A DNA stretch of 64,000 nt from Streptomyces umbrinus (lineage in GTDB: Bacteria > Actinomycetota > Actinomycetes > Streptomycetales > Streptomycetaceae): the NCBI RefSeq assembly GCF_030817415.1, contig NZ_JAUSZI010000002.1, forward strand, positions 3,038,001 through 3,102,000. The letters are read 5' to 3'. This document shows positions 46,361 through 55,156 of the stretch, piece by piece. Under the pieces are notes generated by a model, which saw only the letters and a list, made by a program, of their open reading frames with translations, was not told the DNA's origin and ran no database searches. The first letter of the stretch is position 1; each line of letters opens with the position of its first letter. The position numbers were made by a program, and so were the translations under genes.

Positions 46361-47356
46361 TCAGGTGAGTTCTGCCGCCACCAGCGCGGCCGCCCTGGCG
46401 ACCAGCGGGTTTTCCTGGGGTCCGTCGGCGGCGTACTTGGTCGACAGGACGGACAGCACCAGGGGCGGACGGCCGGGAGGCCATACGACGCCCACGTCAT
46501 TGGCGACCCCGTACTGCGAACCGCCCCCGGTCTTGTCCGCGAGGGTCCAGTCGCTGGGCAGGCCGGCCCGGAAACGCTCGGTGTTGGTGGTGTTGGCGAT
46601 CAGCCACCCGGTCAGCCGTTCGCGGTCCTCGGCCGGGAGCGCCCTGCCGATCACGAGCCGCGCGCTGGTCTGCCCGATGGCGCGCGGGCTGGTGGTGTCG
46701 CTCTTCCGCCACGGTTCCGCGGAGTTCAGCTCGGGCTCCCACCGGTCGAGCCGGGTGATCCTGTCCCCGGTCGAGCGGGCGAACCGGGTGATCGCGGTCG
46801 GTCCGCCCAGCTCGCGCAGGAGGAGGTTCGCGGCGCCGTTGTCGCTCTGGGAGACGGCGGCGGAGCACAGCTCCTCGACCGTCAGGCCGTTCGCGACGTT
46901 CTCGTCCGTGCCCGTGATCGGGGCGTAGCCCGAGGCCGTGACGTACTCCTTGGTGTACCGGATGCGCCGGGCCAGGAACTCGCCGTCGCGGTCGAGGTCC
47001 CTCAGGACGGCCGCGGCCGTGAGCGTCTTGAACACCGAGCACATCGGGAAGCGTTCGTCGGCGCGGTAGGCCACGGTCCGGCCCGTGGCCGTGTCGTGGG
47101 CGAAGATCCCGAGGCGTGCGGAGTACTCCCGCTCCAGGTCACCCAGCTGTCCGGCGAGACGCTCTCCGCCGGGGGCCGAGGCGTTCGCCGCGGTCGGGAC
47201 GGCGACCGCCAGCGCTGCTCCGGCACCCAGGGCCAGGGCCGTGCGGCGACTCGGGCGCGAGCTGAAGCGGGCGGCGCGAGAGCCGGGACCGAAACTGGAG
47301 CTGGAACCGGTGCTGGAACTGGAGCTGGGACCTGAGCGGGATCCTGTGGTGTCCAA
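46361..47356 (-). CDS. Class A beta-lactamase, exported
   Basis: Hydrolyses beta-lactams in the periphery of the cell. Visible motifs are FPMCSVFKTLTAAAVLRDL (S-x-x-K active serine), AVSQSDNGAANLLLRELGG (S-D-N), an RWEPELNSAEP omega-loop with the catalytic Glu, and TLADKTGGGSQYGVANDVGV (K-T-G). A twin-arginine-like signal SSRPSRRTALALGAGAALAV follows a long Ser/Gly-rich leader. The start is uncertain: a TTG at 47354-47356 has AGGAAG upstream and gives 331 aa, while the frame is open further. No regulator of the AmpR type is adjacent. Confidence 0.93.
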   Translation of the reverse strand: MDTTGSRSGPSSSSSTGSSSSFGPGSRAARFSSRPSRRTALALGAGAALAVAVPTAANASAPGGERLAGQLGDLEREYSARLGIFAHDTATGRTVAYRADERFPMCSVFKTLTAAAVLRDLDRDGEFLARRIRYTKEYVTASGYAPITGTDENVANGLTVEELCSAAVSQSDNGAANLLLRELGGPTAITRFARSTGDRITRLDRWEPELNSAEPWRKSDTTSPRAIGQTSARLVIGRALPAEDRERLTGWLIANTTNTERFRAGLPSDWTLADKTGGGSQYGVANDVGVVWPPGRPPLVLSVLSTKYAADGPQENPLVARAAALVAAELT

Positions 47357-47467
47357 GGCCGTACTTCCTGTTCGTGCGGGCGGGACGTTCCTTCCGATGA
47401 TCAAGACGCCACGACACGACGAACCGGTTGCCTCACACCCCATACGCCCCTTACGCCACATACGCCT

Positions 47468-48112
47468 CTACGCGTCGGCGGCCTCGGCGCGTACCTCCGA
47501 CGCCACACCCTCGACCACCGCGGACGCCTCCTTCTCCGGTACGCCCGCCGCGACCAGCGTGGCGACGGCGGTCTGTGTCCCGTCGTCCTCCCACGCCCCC
47601 GTGTTCACGCTTTCGAGCAGGGAGATGGTCAGGGCTTCCAAGGCGGAACTGAGGACCACGGCCGGCAGGTGGTCGTGGAACACACCCGCGCGCTGCCCTC
47701 GTTCGAGGACGGCCGTCGCCGCGTCGCGGGCCGGGGCCAGCACCTCGGACACCCGCTCCATACCCAGATCCTGGCGGGCGAGCGCCAGGAGCAGCCGGTA
47801 GCGGTCTCCCACCGACCAGATCGACAGGACGAACCGCGCGAACGCACGCTCGGGCGCCTCCACGGCGTCCGGCTTACGGGCCACGACTCCGCGCAGGGCC
47901 TCGGAGGCCTCCTCCGCGAGAGCGTCCAGGAGGGCCGCGCGCCCCGGGAAGTGCCCGAAGAGCGTACGGCGGACCACACCGGCCGCCCGGGCGATCTCCT
48001 CCAGCGTGACGTCGGGGTTCCGTCCGAGCTCCTGCCGGGCGGTGGCGAGGATGCGGGCCCGGTTGGAACGCGAATTGCTTCGCAACGGCTCACGGACCAC
48101 GGGCTTGGGCAC
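47468..48112 (-). CDS. TetR family transcriptional regulator
   Basis: A 214-aa regulator. GTG 48110-48112 was chosen; the frame is open further. The HTH is NRARILATARQELGRNPDVT followed by LEEIARAAGVVRRTLFGHFP, with FGHFPGRAALLDAL as the usual TetR end of the DNA-binding domain. The ligand domain (LSIWSVGDRYRLLLALARQD, LLESVNTGAWEDDGTQTA) is clearly paralogous to the TetR at 54413-55099 (VGDRYRTLIGLARQD, LLDSVNSGVWADDGT). That paralog controls an MFS pump; this copy has no obvious partner and lies between two unrelated units. Confidence 0.88.
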   Translation of the reverse strand: MPKPVVREPLRSNSRSNRARILATARQELGRNPDVTLEEIARAAGVVRRTLFGHFPGRAALLDALAEEASEALRGVVARKPDAVEAPERAFARFVLSIWSVGDRYRLLLALARQDLGMERVSEVLAPARDAATAVLERGQRAGVFHDHLPAVVLSSALEALTISLLESVNTGAWEDDGTQTAVATLVAAGVPEKEASAVVEGVASEVRAEAADA

Positions 48113-48203
48113 GGCACGTCCTAGCGGGTGCAGGGGGTGTAAGGGCTCTCCGATTCTCCCACGGTGGAGGGCCACGGCTCCTGGGCCTGCCAGGACCCGT
48201 CCG

Positions 48204-48839
48204 TCACGCGAGGTCGGGGAGCGGCCGCCGGGCGACGTCGTGGGCGTCGTCGGCCGGGACGCCCAGCATGCGCAGGACCATCTCGGCCAGGTTCACGGCG
48301 GCCTCGTCGCCGTCCATGTCGGGGCGGGTGAATCTCAGCTCCGCCAGGGACAGCAGGGTTCCGCCCAGTGCGGACAGCGCGACGGTCGGATCGACCGGGG
48401 AGAACCTGCCGGAGGCGACGCCGGTCTCCAGGTCGCGCAGGGCGCGGGGAGCGAGGCCGCGGTCGGAGTGGAGGTGCTCAAGGCCCCGGCGGCGCAGGAT
48501 CTGCATCAGCTCCGGATGCGAGTCGGCCATCCTGGCGCTGAGCCTGAAGCCCGCCGCCACCAGCTCCGCCGGGTCGTCGATCCCGCTCAGGCGATCGTCG
48601 AAGGCCTGGCCGAACTCCTCCAGCGCGTCCACGACCGCCGCGTCGAACAGCTCCGCCTTCGACGCGAAGTGGTTGTAGAAGGAACCGAATCCCACGTCCG
48701 CGCGCCCCGCGATCGCCTGGATGCTCACGCCGGTGTCACCGTTCTCGGCGAGGATCTGCCGGGCCGCGCGCACGAGCGCCTGACGCGTCTCGGCGCGACG
48801 CCGTTCGAACCGGTTGCCGGGCGGAGCTTTCGTAGGCAT
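48204..48839 (-). CDS. TetR family repressor of the meta-cleavage cluster
   Basis: A 211-aa regulator with HTH ETRQALVRAARQILAENGDT and VSIQAIAGRADVGFGSFYNH followed by FASKAELFDAAV. It is divergently transcribed from the ring-cleavage dioxygenase, and the 147-bp intergenic region contains two TGATG-N4-CATCA palindromes. An aromatic substrate or ring-cleavage product is the likely inducer, by analogy with other aromatic-degradation TetR proteins. Confidence 0.85.
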   Translation of the reverse strand: MPTKAPPGNRFERRRAETRQALVRAARQILAENGDTGVSIQAIAGRADVGFGSFYNHFASKAELFDAAVVDALEEFGQAFDDRLSGIDDPAELVAAGFRLSARMADSHPELMQILRRRGLEHLHSDRGLAPRALRDLETGVASGRFSPVDPTVALSALGGTLLSLAELRFTRPDMDGDEAAVNLAEMVLRMLGVPADDAHDVARRPLPDLA

Positions 48840-48890
48840 GCGGAGAGTCTAGTCACGCCATAGGCACACATCAGACGCTGATCACAGTTC

Positions 48891-48959
48891 TGATGGATTC
48901 ATCAATTAACACGCCGGACCTCTCGACGGGGGGCATTGTCAAACTTGATGATTTCATCA
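48891..48959. promoter_or_regulatory. Two TGATG-N4-CATCA operators between TetR and dioxygenase
   Basis: TGATGGATTCATCA (48891-48904) and TGATGATTTCATCA (48946-48959) are perfect inverted repeats in an AT-richer stretch. Their centres are 55 bp apart, between divergent genes. They are the likely binding sites of the adjacent TetR protein, one per promoter. Confidence 0.7.
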
Positions 48960-48986
48960 TTGCGGCGATGTTGCTTGGAGAAGACG

Positions 48987-50114
48987 ATGACCAGGACAGC
49001 CCACCAGGACCTCCACAGCGAGCAGGGCGCCCTGCGGGGCGAGCACCCCGGACGCTCCCGAAACCCCGTGATCAAGGTGGCCGACCTGGCCTGGCTGGAG
49101 TTCGAGAAGCCCGATCTGGACCGCGCCGAGGTCTTCGCCCGCGACTTCGGTTTCGGTGTCGCCGCCCGCACCGAGCACGAACTGTGGCTGCGCGGTACCC
49201 TCGCCGGCTCGCCCTGCGTGGTGATCCGCGCGGGGCGTACGTCCCGCTTCGTCGGACCGGCGTTCCGTGCGGCCGAGCGGGCCGATCTGGACCGGCTGGC
49301 CCGCGCCACCGGCTCCGACGTACGGGACCTCGACCGAGCGGGCGCCCCCTGCGGCGGCAAGGGCGTGGACCTCCTCGACCCCTCGGGCTTCCCGGTGCGC
49401 GTGGTGCACTGCGGCGAGGACCTGCCGGCGCTGCCCGAACAGCGGCCGCTGCTGCTGAACTTCGGCACCGATCACCGTCGTACGAACGCCATGCAGCGCC
49501 CGCCCCGCGAGCCGTCCCGTATCCAGCGCCTGGGGCATGTGGTCCTGGAGACAAGGGTGTTCGGCCACGCGCTGGACTGGTACCTCGACACGCTCGGCAT
49601 GATCGTCAGCGACTTCCTCTTCCTGGACGGGCAGCGCGACCGTGGCCCGACGATGGCGTTCATCCGCTGCGACCGGGGCGGTGCGGCCGTCGACCACCAC
49701 ACCCTGGCCATGCACCTGGGTCCCGGCAACGGCTATGTGCACTCCGCGTACCAGGTCACCGACCTGGACTCGATGGCCGCGGGCGGGGAGTACCTCAACG
49801 AGCGAGGCTACAAGCGCAGTTGGGGCATCGGGCGGCACATCCAGGGCAGCCAGCTCTTCGACTACTGGCGCGACCCCGACCGCTTCATGCTGGAGCACTT
49901 CGCCGACGGCGACCTGTTCTCCTGCGACCTCGAACCCGGCTGGGCCCCCATGTCGACGAGTGGCCTCGCCCAGTGGGGCCCGCCCGCCACCCGCGACTTC
50001 CTCGGCGCGAGCCCCTCCCCCGCCCGGGTCCGCCACGTCGTCCAGGCCCTCCTCGGCGACAACGAACTGGACCCGGCACGCCTGCTGGGCCTGCTGAAAG
50101 CCGTGAACTCCTGA
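48987..50114 (+). CDS. VOC-family extradiol ring-cleavage dioxygenase
   Basis: A 375-aa two-domain VOC protein of the 2,3-dihydroxybiphenyl or catechol dioxygenase type. The N-terminal domain starts VADLAWLEFEKPDLDRAEVF. The C-terminal catalytic domain holds the iron ligands: His in RIQRLGHVVLETRV, His in AAVDHHTLAMHLGPGNGYVH, and Glu in DRFMLEHFADGDLF, with the usual Y in HIQGSQLFDYWRDP. ATG 48987 follows TTGGAGAAG. It begins an operon of dioxygenase, fumarylacetoacetase-like hydrolase (broken) and FAD hydroxylase. Confidence 0.88.
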   Translation: MTRTAHQDLHSEQGALRGEHPGRSRNPVIKVADLAWLEFEKPDLDRAEVFARDFGFGVAARTEHELWLRGTLAGSPCVVIRAGRTSRFVGPAFRAAERADLDRLARATGSDVRDLDRAGAPCGGKGVDLLDPSGFPVRVVHCGEDLPALPEQRPLLLNFGTDHRRTNAMQRPPREPSRIQRLGHVVLETRVFGHALDWYLDTLGMIVSDFLFLDGQRDRGPTMAFIRCDRGGAAVDHHTLAMHLGPGNGYVHSAYQVTDLDSMAAGGEYLNERGYKRSWGIGRHIQGSQLFDYWRDPDRFMLEHFADGDLFSCDLEPGWAPMSTSGLAQWGPPATRDFLGASPSPARVRHVVQALLGDNELDPARLLGLLKAVNS

Positions 50115-50157
50115 ATCCCCCAACTCCCAGCCCCCGCCCCCTGATGAAGGCAACGAC

Positions 50158-51110
50158 ATGAGCACCAACGTCCTGCGTACCGCCGACGGCTGGTGGGCGG
50201 TGCGCGACACGCGCGCCGTCCGCATCGAGACCAAGGCCGTCACCACCGCCGACCTGCTCGCCGACCGCGCCGCCGTCCGGGAGGCCGCCGCCTCCGGCGA
50301 CACCGGCACGGCTGTCGCCGACCTGGTGGCACTCTCCCCCGTCACCACACCCTGCCGGGTGGTCGCCCAGATGGTGAACTACCGCAGCCACGCCCGTGAT
50401 TCGGGCTTCACCGGCGACATCCCGCCCGCCTTCTTCCGCAAGGCGTCCGGCTCGGTCAGCGGCCCGGGCGAGGCGATCGTCCGCCCGTCGCACGTGAGGT
50501 TCCTGGACTACGAGATCGAGCTCGGCCTGGTGATGGGAGCACCCCTGCCGGTGGGCACCGTCGTCACCGAGCAGGACCTGCCCTCGTACGTCGCCGGGCT
50601 CGTGGTCACCAACGACGTCAGCGCCCGTGACGTACAGCTGACCAAGACGCAGTTCTACGAGAGCAAGTCGTACCCGACCTTCACGCCGACCGGGCCCTAT
50701 CTCTGTCTGCTGGAGCCGGAGGAGTTCGCCCATCTCCTCGATGTGCGGCTGAAGTTGTCCGTCAACGGGGACCTGCGCCAGGACCGCACCCTGGCCGACA
50801 TGATCGTCCGCCCGGCGCAGGCGCTGACCCTGCTCGCGCGCTTCCAGACCCTGGACCCCGGCGACCTGCTGCTCACCGGCACCCCCGGCGGCACCGCCCT
50901 CAAGGCACCGCCCTCAAGGCACCGCCCAAGGCCGTCGAGAAGATCGGGGCGCTGCTGCCGCCCGCCATGAAGTGGAAGGCGTTCTTCAAGAGCCAGGCCC
51001 GCAATCCGCGCTACCTGCGCGACGGCGACCTGATCACCGCGACGATCACCACGCCGGACGGGCGGATCGACCTCGGCGAGCAGCGCACCCCCGTGACCGA
51101 TGCGCAATGA
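50158..51110 (+). pseudogene. Fumarylacetoacetate hydrolase family gene, frameshifted by a 14-bp tandem duplication
   Basis: The open frame has typical FAH motifs: VAQMVNYRSHARDSGF, FLDYEIELGLVMGAPLPVGT (metal-binding Glu residues), VTNDVSARDVQLTKTQFYES and LLLTGTPGGTALKAPP. At 50892-50919 the 14-bp unit CACCGCCCTCAAGG occurs twice in tandem, shifting the frame so translation would end at 50970 with a nonsense tail. Removing one unit restores PKAVEKIGALLPPAMKWKAF and NPRYLRDGDLITATITTPDG to a TGA at 51108-51110. The truncated product keeps the metal site but loses about 60 C-terminal residues. Confidence 0.88.
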
Positions 51111-51171
51111 CCCACGCGCCCTGACCCACGCGCAATGACCGACGCGAACCGAGAGCAGAAGTGAGCCGCAC

Positions 51172-52464
51172 ATGACCGTCGACCAGACCGCCGGAGCACG
51201 GGACACCGCGCCCAGGTCGGCATTCGTACCCGTGGTGATCGTCGGAGCCGGGCCGGTGGGCGTGACCGCCGCCCTCCTGCTCGCCCGGCGCGGCGTACGG
51301 ACCGTCGTCCTCGAACGCCACCACGACGTCTACCCGCTGCCGCGTGCCGTCGCCGCCGACGACGAGGTGCGCAGGATCCTCCAGGCCGCCGGGGTCGGCG
51401 AGGAGTTCGCCGCGATCGCCCGCCCCGCGCGGGGGCTCCGGCTGCTGGACGCCCGGCACCGGGTGATGGCCGAGTTCCCGCGTGCCACGCAGGGGGCGCA
51501 CGGCTTCCCGCAGACCAGCATGTTCGACCAGCCGGAGCTGGAGCGGCTGCTGCGCGACGCGTTGGCCCACCGCCCGGAGTGCGATCTGCGGACCGGGGTG
51601 GAGGTCGTGGGCGCGGGCGTCGGCGTGGGCCAGGATAGCAACGGCCCGGTCCGCGTGACCTTCCGCCGGGACGGCGTCGAGGAACACCTGTGGGCGGACG
51701 CCGTCCTCGGCTGCGACGGCGCGGGCAGCCTCACCCGCGACGCCGTCGGCGCCGGATGGCAGGACCTGCGCTTCGAGGAGCGCTGGACGGTCGTCGACGT
51801 GCGCACGAGCGCCCCGGTCCGCTCCTGGGAGGGCGTCGAGCAGATCTGTGATCCCGACCGGCCGGCAACCTTCATGCGCATCGGCGAGGACCGCTACCGC
51901 TGGGAGTTCCGCCTGCGGGACGAGCCGGAACCGGATCACGAGCGGCTGCGCGAACTGATCGCTCCCTGGGCGGATCTCCCGTACGGCGCCGACTTCGAGG
52001 TGGTGCGGCAGGCGCAGTACACCTTCCGGGCCCGTATCGCCGACCGCTGGCGCCGGGGGCGGGTCTTCCTGCTCGGCGACGCCGCCCATCTCACCCCGCC
52101 GTTCATCGGGCAGGGGCTGTGCGCCGGGATGCGGGACGCCCACAACCTGACGTGGAAGCTGGCCCGTGTCCTCCAACAGGACGCGGACGAGCGGCTGTTG
52201 GAGACCTACGAGAGCGAACGCAAGCCGCACGCCCGTCATGCGATCCGGCTCACGGTCGCGATGGGCTGGGCCATGACCGGCGGCCAGGACGGTGCCGCCG
52301 CCCTCCGCCGCGGCCTCCTGGGCGCGGCCGTCCGTATCCCCGGCCTGACCGCGGCGGCAGCCCGTGACCGCGCCACCGTGGACGCACCCGAACTCATCGA
52401 CCACTACGCCCGGTTGGGAGCCGCGCACCGCGCGCGGACCGGCATCGATCGCGCCCGTTCATGA
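51172..52464 (+). CDS. FAD-dependent aromatic hydroxylase (MhpA-like), short
   Basis: A 430-aa class A flavin monooxygenase. FAD binding: VPVVIVGAGPVGVTAALLLA (GxGxxG) and RRGVRTVVLERHHDVYPLPR, VLGCDGAGSLTRDAVG (DG motif) and GRVFLLGDAAHLTPPFIGQG followed by LCAGMRDAHNLTWKLA. This resembles 3-(3-hydroxyphenyl)propionate hydroxylase, but that family usually runs to ~540 residues with a C-terminal thioredoxin-like domain, absent here. Upstream of ring cleavage in the pathway, it would hydroxylate a phenolic ring. ATG 51172 follows GCAGAAGTGAGCCGCAC. Two hairpins follow the stop. Confidence 0.85.
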   Translation: MTVDQTAGARDTAPRSAFVPVVIVGAGPVGVTAALLLARRGVRTVVLERHHDVYPLPRAVAADDEVRRILQAAGVGEEFAAIARPARGLRLLDARHRVMAEFPRATQGAHGFPQTSMFDQPELERLLRDALAHRPECDLRTGVEVVGAGVGVGQDSNGPVRVTFRRDGVEEHLWADAVLGCDGAGSLTRDAVGAGWQDLRFEERWTVVDVRTSAPVRSWEGVEQICDPDRPATFMRIGEDRYRWEFRLRDEPEPDHERLRELIAPWADLPYGADFEVVRQAQYTFRARIADRWRRGRVFLLGDAAHLTPPFIGQGLCAGMRDAHNLTWKLARVLQQDADERLLETYESERKPHARHAIRLTVAMGWAMTGGQDGAAALRRGLLGAAVRIPGLTAAAARDRATVDAPELIDHYARLGAAHRARTGIDRARS

Positions 52465-52467
52465 GAA

Positions 52468-52571
52468 GGGCGGTGCCGGGCGTCCCCTCCCGGCACCGCC
52501 CGGGCCGTGCGCCGCTCGGGCACGACCCGTCATGGGGGAAGGAGGCCGGACCCCAGGTCCGGCCTCCTTTT
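52468..52571 (+). terminator. Two consecutive hairpins after the hydroxylase
   Basis: First: GGGCGGTGCCGGG (52468-52480) with CCCGGCACCGCCC (52489-52501). Second: GGAGGCCGGACC (52541-52552) with GGTCCGGCCTCC (52556-52567), followed by TTTT, a canonical intrinsic terminator. Confidence 0.85.
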
Positions 52572-52614
52572 GCGGTCGGCTCCGTTCTTCATGAACCGAC
52601 CCGTGTGTGGGTCC

Positions 52615-54228
52615 TCAGGAGACGTCCACGTGCTCCTTCGGGCTCTCCTTCGGCTCCTCCGGCTCCTCCTGGTCGTGCTTGGCGGCCTTACGGCCGGGCA
52701 GGACCGCGATGACGATCATGGTTCCGGCGGCCATGATGATCCCGCCGATCAGGCTGGTGTGCGCGACACCGTGGGCGAAGGCCTCGTGGACCGCGTCGAT
52801 CAGGGCCTGCGCCTGCTCGGGTCCGGCGGAGGGCGTCTTCGCGATCTGCTCTGCGACCGCCAGACCGCCGCCGACCGAGTCCTTGGCCGTCTCCAGCGCG
52901 GAGGCCGGCAGCTGCCCGCCGACCAGGTCGGTCAGCCGGTCCTTGTAGGCGGTGGCCAGCAGCGAGCCCAGTACGGCGATGCCGAGGGAGCCGCCGAGTT
53001 CCAGCGCGGTGTCGTTGGCGCCGCCGCCGACGCCCAGCTCGCTCTCCGGGAACGAGCCCATGATGGTGTCGGTGGCCGGGGACACGCTCAGACCGATCGC
53101 GAACCCGAGCATCATCATCGGCGCCAGGAAGTCGGCGTACGTGGAGCCTGTGTCGATCCGGGTGAGCAGGAGGACGCCCACGGTACCGATCGCCATTCCG
53201 GCCACCACCATGGCCTTCATGCCCAGCTTCGGCGTCAGGCGACCGGTGGCCGCGGCGCCGACGAACACCGCGCCGGCCAGCGGCAGCAGACGGACGCCGG
53301 TCTCCAGCGCTCCGTAGCCGAGGACGAACTGCAGGAACTGGGTGGAGTAGTAGATCGCCCCGAAGGTGCCGAAGAAGAAGAACAGCACCGCCAGCATGGA
53401 GCCGCTGAAGGGACGCTGGGCGAACCTGCGCACGTCCAGCATCGGGTGCGGGTGGCGCAGCTCCCAGAGGACGAAGGCCGGCAGGCCCACGCCCGCGACC
53501 ACCGCGGCGGCGACCGGGCCGGTGCCCCAGCCGAAGTGTGGGCCCTCGATGATCGCGTAGACCAGCGAGCCGACGGAGACGATCGACAGCAGTCCGCCCA
53601 CGTAGTCGATCCGGCCGGCGTTCGCCGCCTTCGACGGCGGCACCAGGACCAGCGCGCCGATCACGGCGACGACGGCGATGGGGACGTTGATCAGGAAGGT
53701 CGAGCCCCAGGCGTGGTCCTCCAGGAGCCAGCCGGCCACCAGCGGACCGACCGCGATGGCGAGGCCGGAGGTGGCGGTCCAGGCCGTGATCGCCTTGGCC
53801 CGCTCACGCTTCGGGAAGATCGCGACCAGCAGGGACAGCGTGGCCGGCATGACCACCGCCGCGCCGACGCCCATGATCGCGCGAGCCGTGATCACCAGGC
53901 CCGTCCCGTCGACCAGGCTGCCCATCACCGAACCGCCCGCGAAGATCACCAGACCCGCGACGAGCGCCCCGCGACGGCTGTACTTGTCGCCGATCGAGCC
54001 CAGGACGAGCATCAGCGCGGCGTACGGAACGGTGTAGCCGTCGATGACCCACTGCAGGTCACTGCTGCTCAGGCCCAGGTCCTGGGTCATGTCCGGCGCC
54101 GCCACGATCAGTGACGTGTTCGCCATGACCACGATCAGCAGACTCAGACACAGCACCAGCAGGGCGAGCCAGCGCCGTGAGTACGGCCCTGTCATCTTCT
54201 CGACGGGTGTGTTGGCGAAGAGCGGCAT
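52615..54228 (-). CDS. MFS drug exporter, DHA2 (EmrB/QacA) type
   Basis: A 537-aa protein with about 14 membrane segments. Family features are the first-helix region LALLVLCLSLLIVVMANTSL, DLQWVIDGYTVPYAALMLVL, the motif-A-like GSIGDKYSRRGALVAGLVIF and motif C in AIAVGPLVAGWLLEDHAWGS. The C-terminal tail is hydrophilic and Glu/Lys-rich. It faces a divergent TetR gene, and two 18-bp operators lie in its promoter region, so expression is probably ligand-inducible efflux. ATG 54228 follows GGGAGCTTTCG. Confidence 0.92.
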   Translation of the reverse strand: MPLFANTPVEKMTGPYSRRWLALLVLCLSLLIVVMANTSLIVAAPDMTQDLGLSSSDLQWVIDGYTVPYAALMLVLGSIGDKYSRRGALVAGLVIFAGGSVMGSLVDGTGLVITARAIMGVGAAVVMPATLSLLVAIFPKRERAKAITAWTATSGLAIAVGPLVAGWLLEDHAWGSTFLINVPIAVVAVIGALVLVPPSKAANAGRIDYVGGLLSIVSVGSLVYAIIEGPHFGWGTGPVAAAVVAGVGLPAFVLWELRHPHPMLDVRRFAQRPFSGSMLAVLFFFFGTFGAIYYSTQFLQFVLGYGALETGVRLLPLAGAVFVGAAATGRLTPKLGMKAMVVAGMAIGTVGVLLLTRIDTGSTYADFLAPMMMLGFAIGLSVSPATDTIMGSFPESELGVGGGANDTALELGGSLGIAVLGSLLATAYKDRLTDLVGGQLPASALETAKDSVGGGLAVAEQIAKTPSAGPEQAQALIDAVHEAFAHGVAHTSLIGGIIMAAGTMIVIAVLPGRKAAKHDQEEPEEPKESPKEHVDVS

Positions 54229-54271
54229 CGAAAGCTCCCAGGGGGTGAGCGGGACGAGCGGGGCGACTTAA

Positions 54272-54316
54272 TTGCCCACTGATGTGCAGACTAGTTTATT
54301 GCCCATTGGTGTGCAA
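54272..54316. promoter_or_regulatory. Two 18-bp operators between MFS and TetR genes
   Basis: TTGCCCACTGATGTGCAG (54272-54289) and TTGCCCATTGGTGTGCAA (54299-54316) match the palindrome TTGCnCA-N4-TGnGCAA; the second is perfect and the first differs in the last base. They lie 44-88 bp upstream of the MFS start, with centres 27 bp apart, a spacing that would suit cooperative TetR dimers. Confidence 0.75.
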
Positions 54317-54380
54317 ATATCGCGGTAGCCCTCCCTGCCCCAGCCCGCCCGTCTGCCCGCTAGCCCGTCCGCCCGCCTAC

Positions 54381-54400
54381 CTGCCTGCCTGCCTGCCTGC
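54381..54400. repeat. Tetranucleotide repeat (CTGC)x5 just upstream of the TetR start
   Basis: Five exact CTGC units lie 13-32 bp before the GTG of the TetR gene, where the ribosome site would be. Slippage could alter translation initiation, but no evidence of variation is available from one sequence. Confidence 0.6.
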
Positions 54401-54412
54401 CGAGGTACCGAT

Positions 54413-55099
54413 GTGACCAGCCCGCCAGCGACGCACGAACCCCTCAGCCGTACGACCCGCGCCACCCGCACGCGCATCTTGGAAGCGGCCCTGCGGGAAC
54501 TGGGGCGCAACGCCGACAGCAGCCTCGGTGACATCGCCGAGGCGGCGGGTGTGGCGCGTCGGACCGTGTACGCGCACTTCGCGGGGCGGGCCGCACTGGT
54601 CGGAGGCCTCGCGGCGGACGCCGGGGAAGCGATTCGCGTCGCGATCGCCGTCATCGACGCACCGGGGCCGGTTACTGGTCAGGCTCCGGACGCCGCGACT
54701 GCCCTGGCGCGTGTCGTCCTCACCCTCTGGCCGGTCGGTGACCGCTATCGCACGCTCATCGGGCTGGCCCGCCAGGATCTGGGGGCCAACGGGTTCAGCG
54801 GACTACTGACTCCCGTCCGCGACAAGGTCGCCGGGATCCTGGCCCACGGCCAACGGCAGGGCGTCTTCCGCACCGGCGTCCCGCCCGGCCCCCTCAGCAG
54901 AGCCCTGGAAGCGCACATCCTGGTCCTCCTCGACAGCGTCAACTCCGGGGTCTGGGCCGACGACGGCACGGGCGCCGCCACCACGACCTTGATCGCCGCG
55001 GGCGCCGACCGCGATGTCGCGGCTTCGACGATTCGCCGCCTCTGCGATGCCAACCAGCCCGGGGGCAGTGCTCAGCAGCCCGGGCGCGATGCCCAGTAG
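54413..55099 (+). CDS. TetR family repressor of the adjacent MFS exporter
   Basis: A 228-aa protein. The HTH is TRTRILEAALRELGRNADSS then LGDIAEAAGVARRTVYAHFA, followed by GRAALVGGLAADAGEAI. The ligand domain resembles the TetR at 47468-48112. Start GTG 54413 is tentative because the upstream bases are a CTGC repeat rather than a clear ribosome site. The divergent arrangement with the MFS gene and the two operators makes local repression likely. The next gene begins about 60 bp after its stop. Confidence 0.88.
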   Translation: MTSPPATHEPLSRTTRATRTRILEAALRELGRNADSSLGDIAEAAGVARRTVYAHFAGRAALVGGLAADAGEAIRVAIAVIDAPGPVTGQAPDAATALARVVLTLWPVGDRYRTLIGLARQDLGANGFSGLLTPVRDKVAGILAHGQRQGVFRTGVPPGPLSRALEAHILVLLDSVNSGVWADDGTGAATTTLIAAGADRDVAASTIRRLCDANQPGGSAQQPGRDAQ

Positions 55100-55156
55100 C
55101 CCGGGTGCCGAGCAACTCGGGCACCCAGCAACCCCGTACACATGACAGGAGAGTTC

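Noticed and set aside
50158..50970. Treating the 270-aa FAH-family frame as a normal short hydrolase.
   Set aside because: The last ~20 residues are low-complexity Arg/Pro/Ser nonsense, and removing one exact 14-bp unit restores conserved family sequence downstream.
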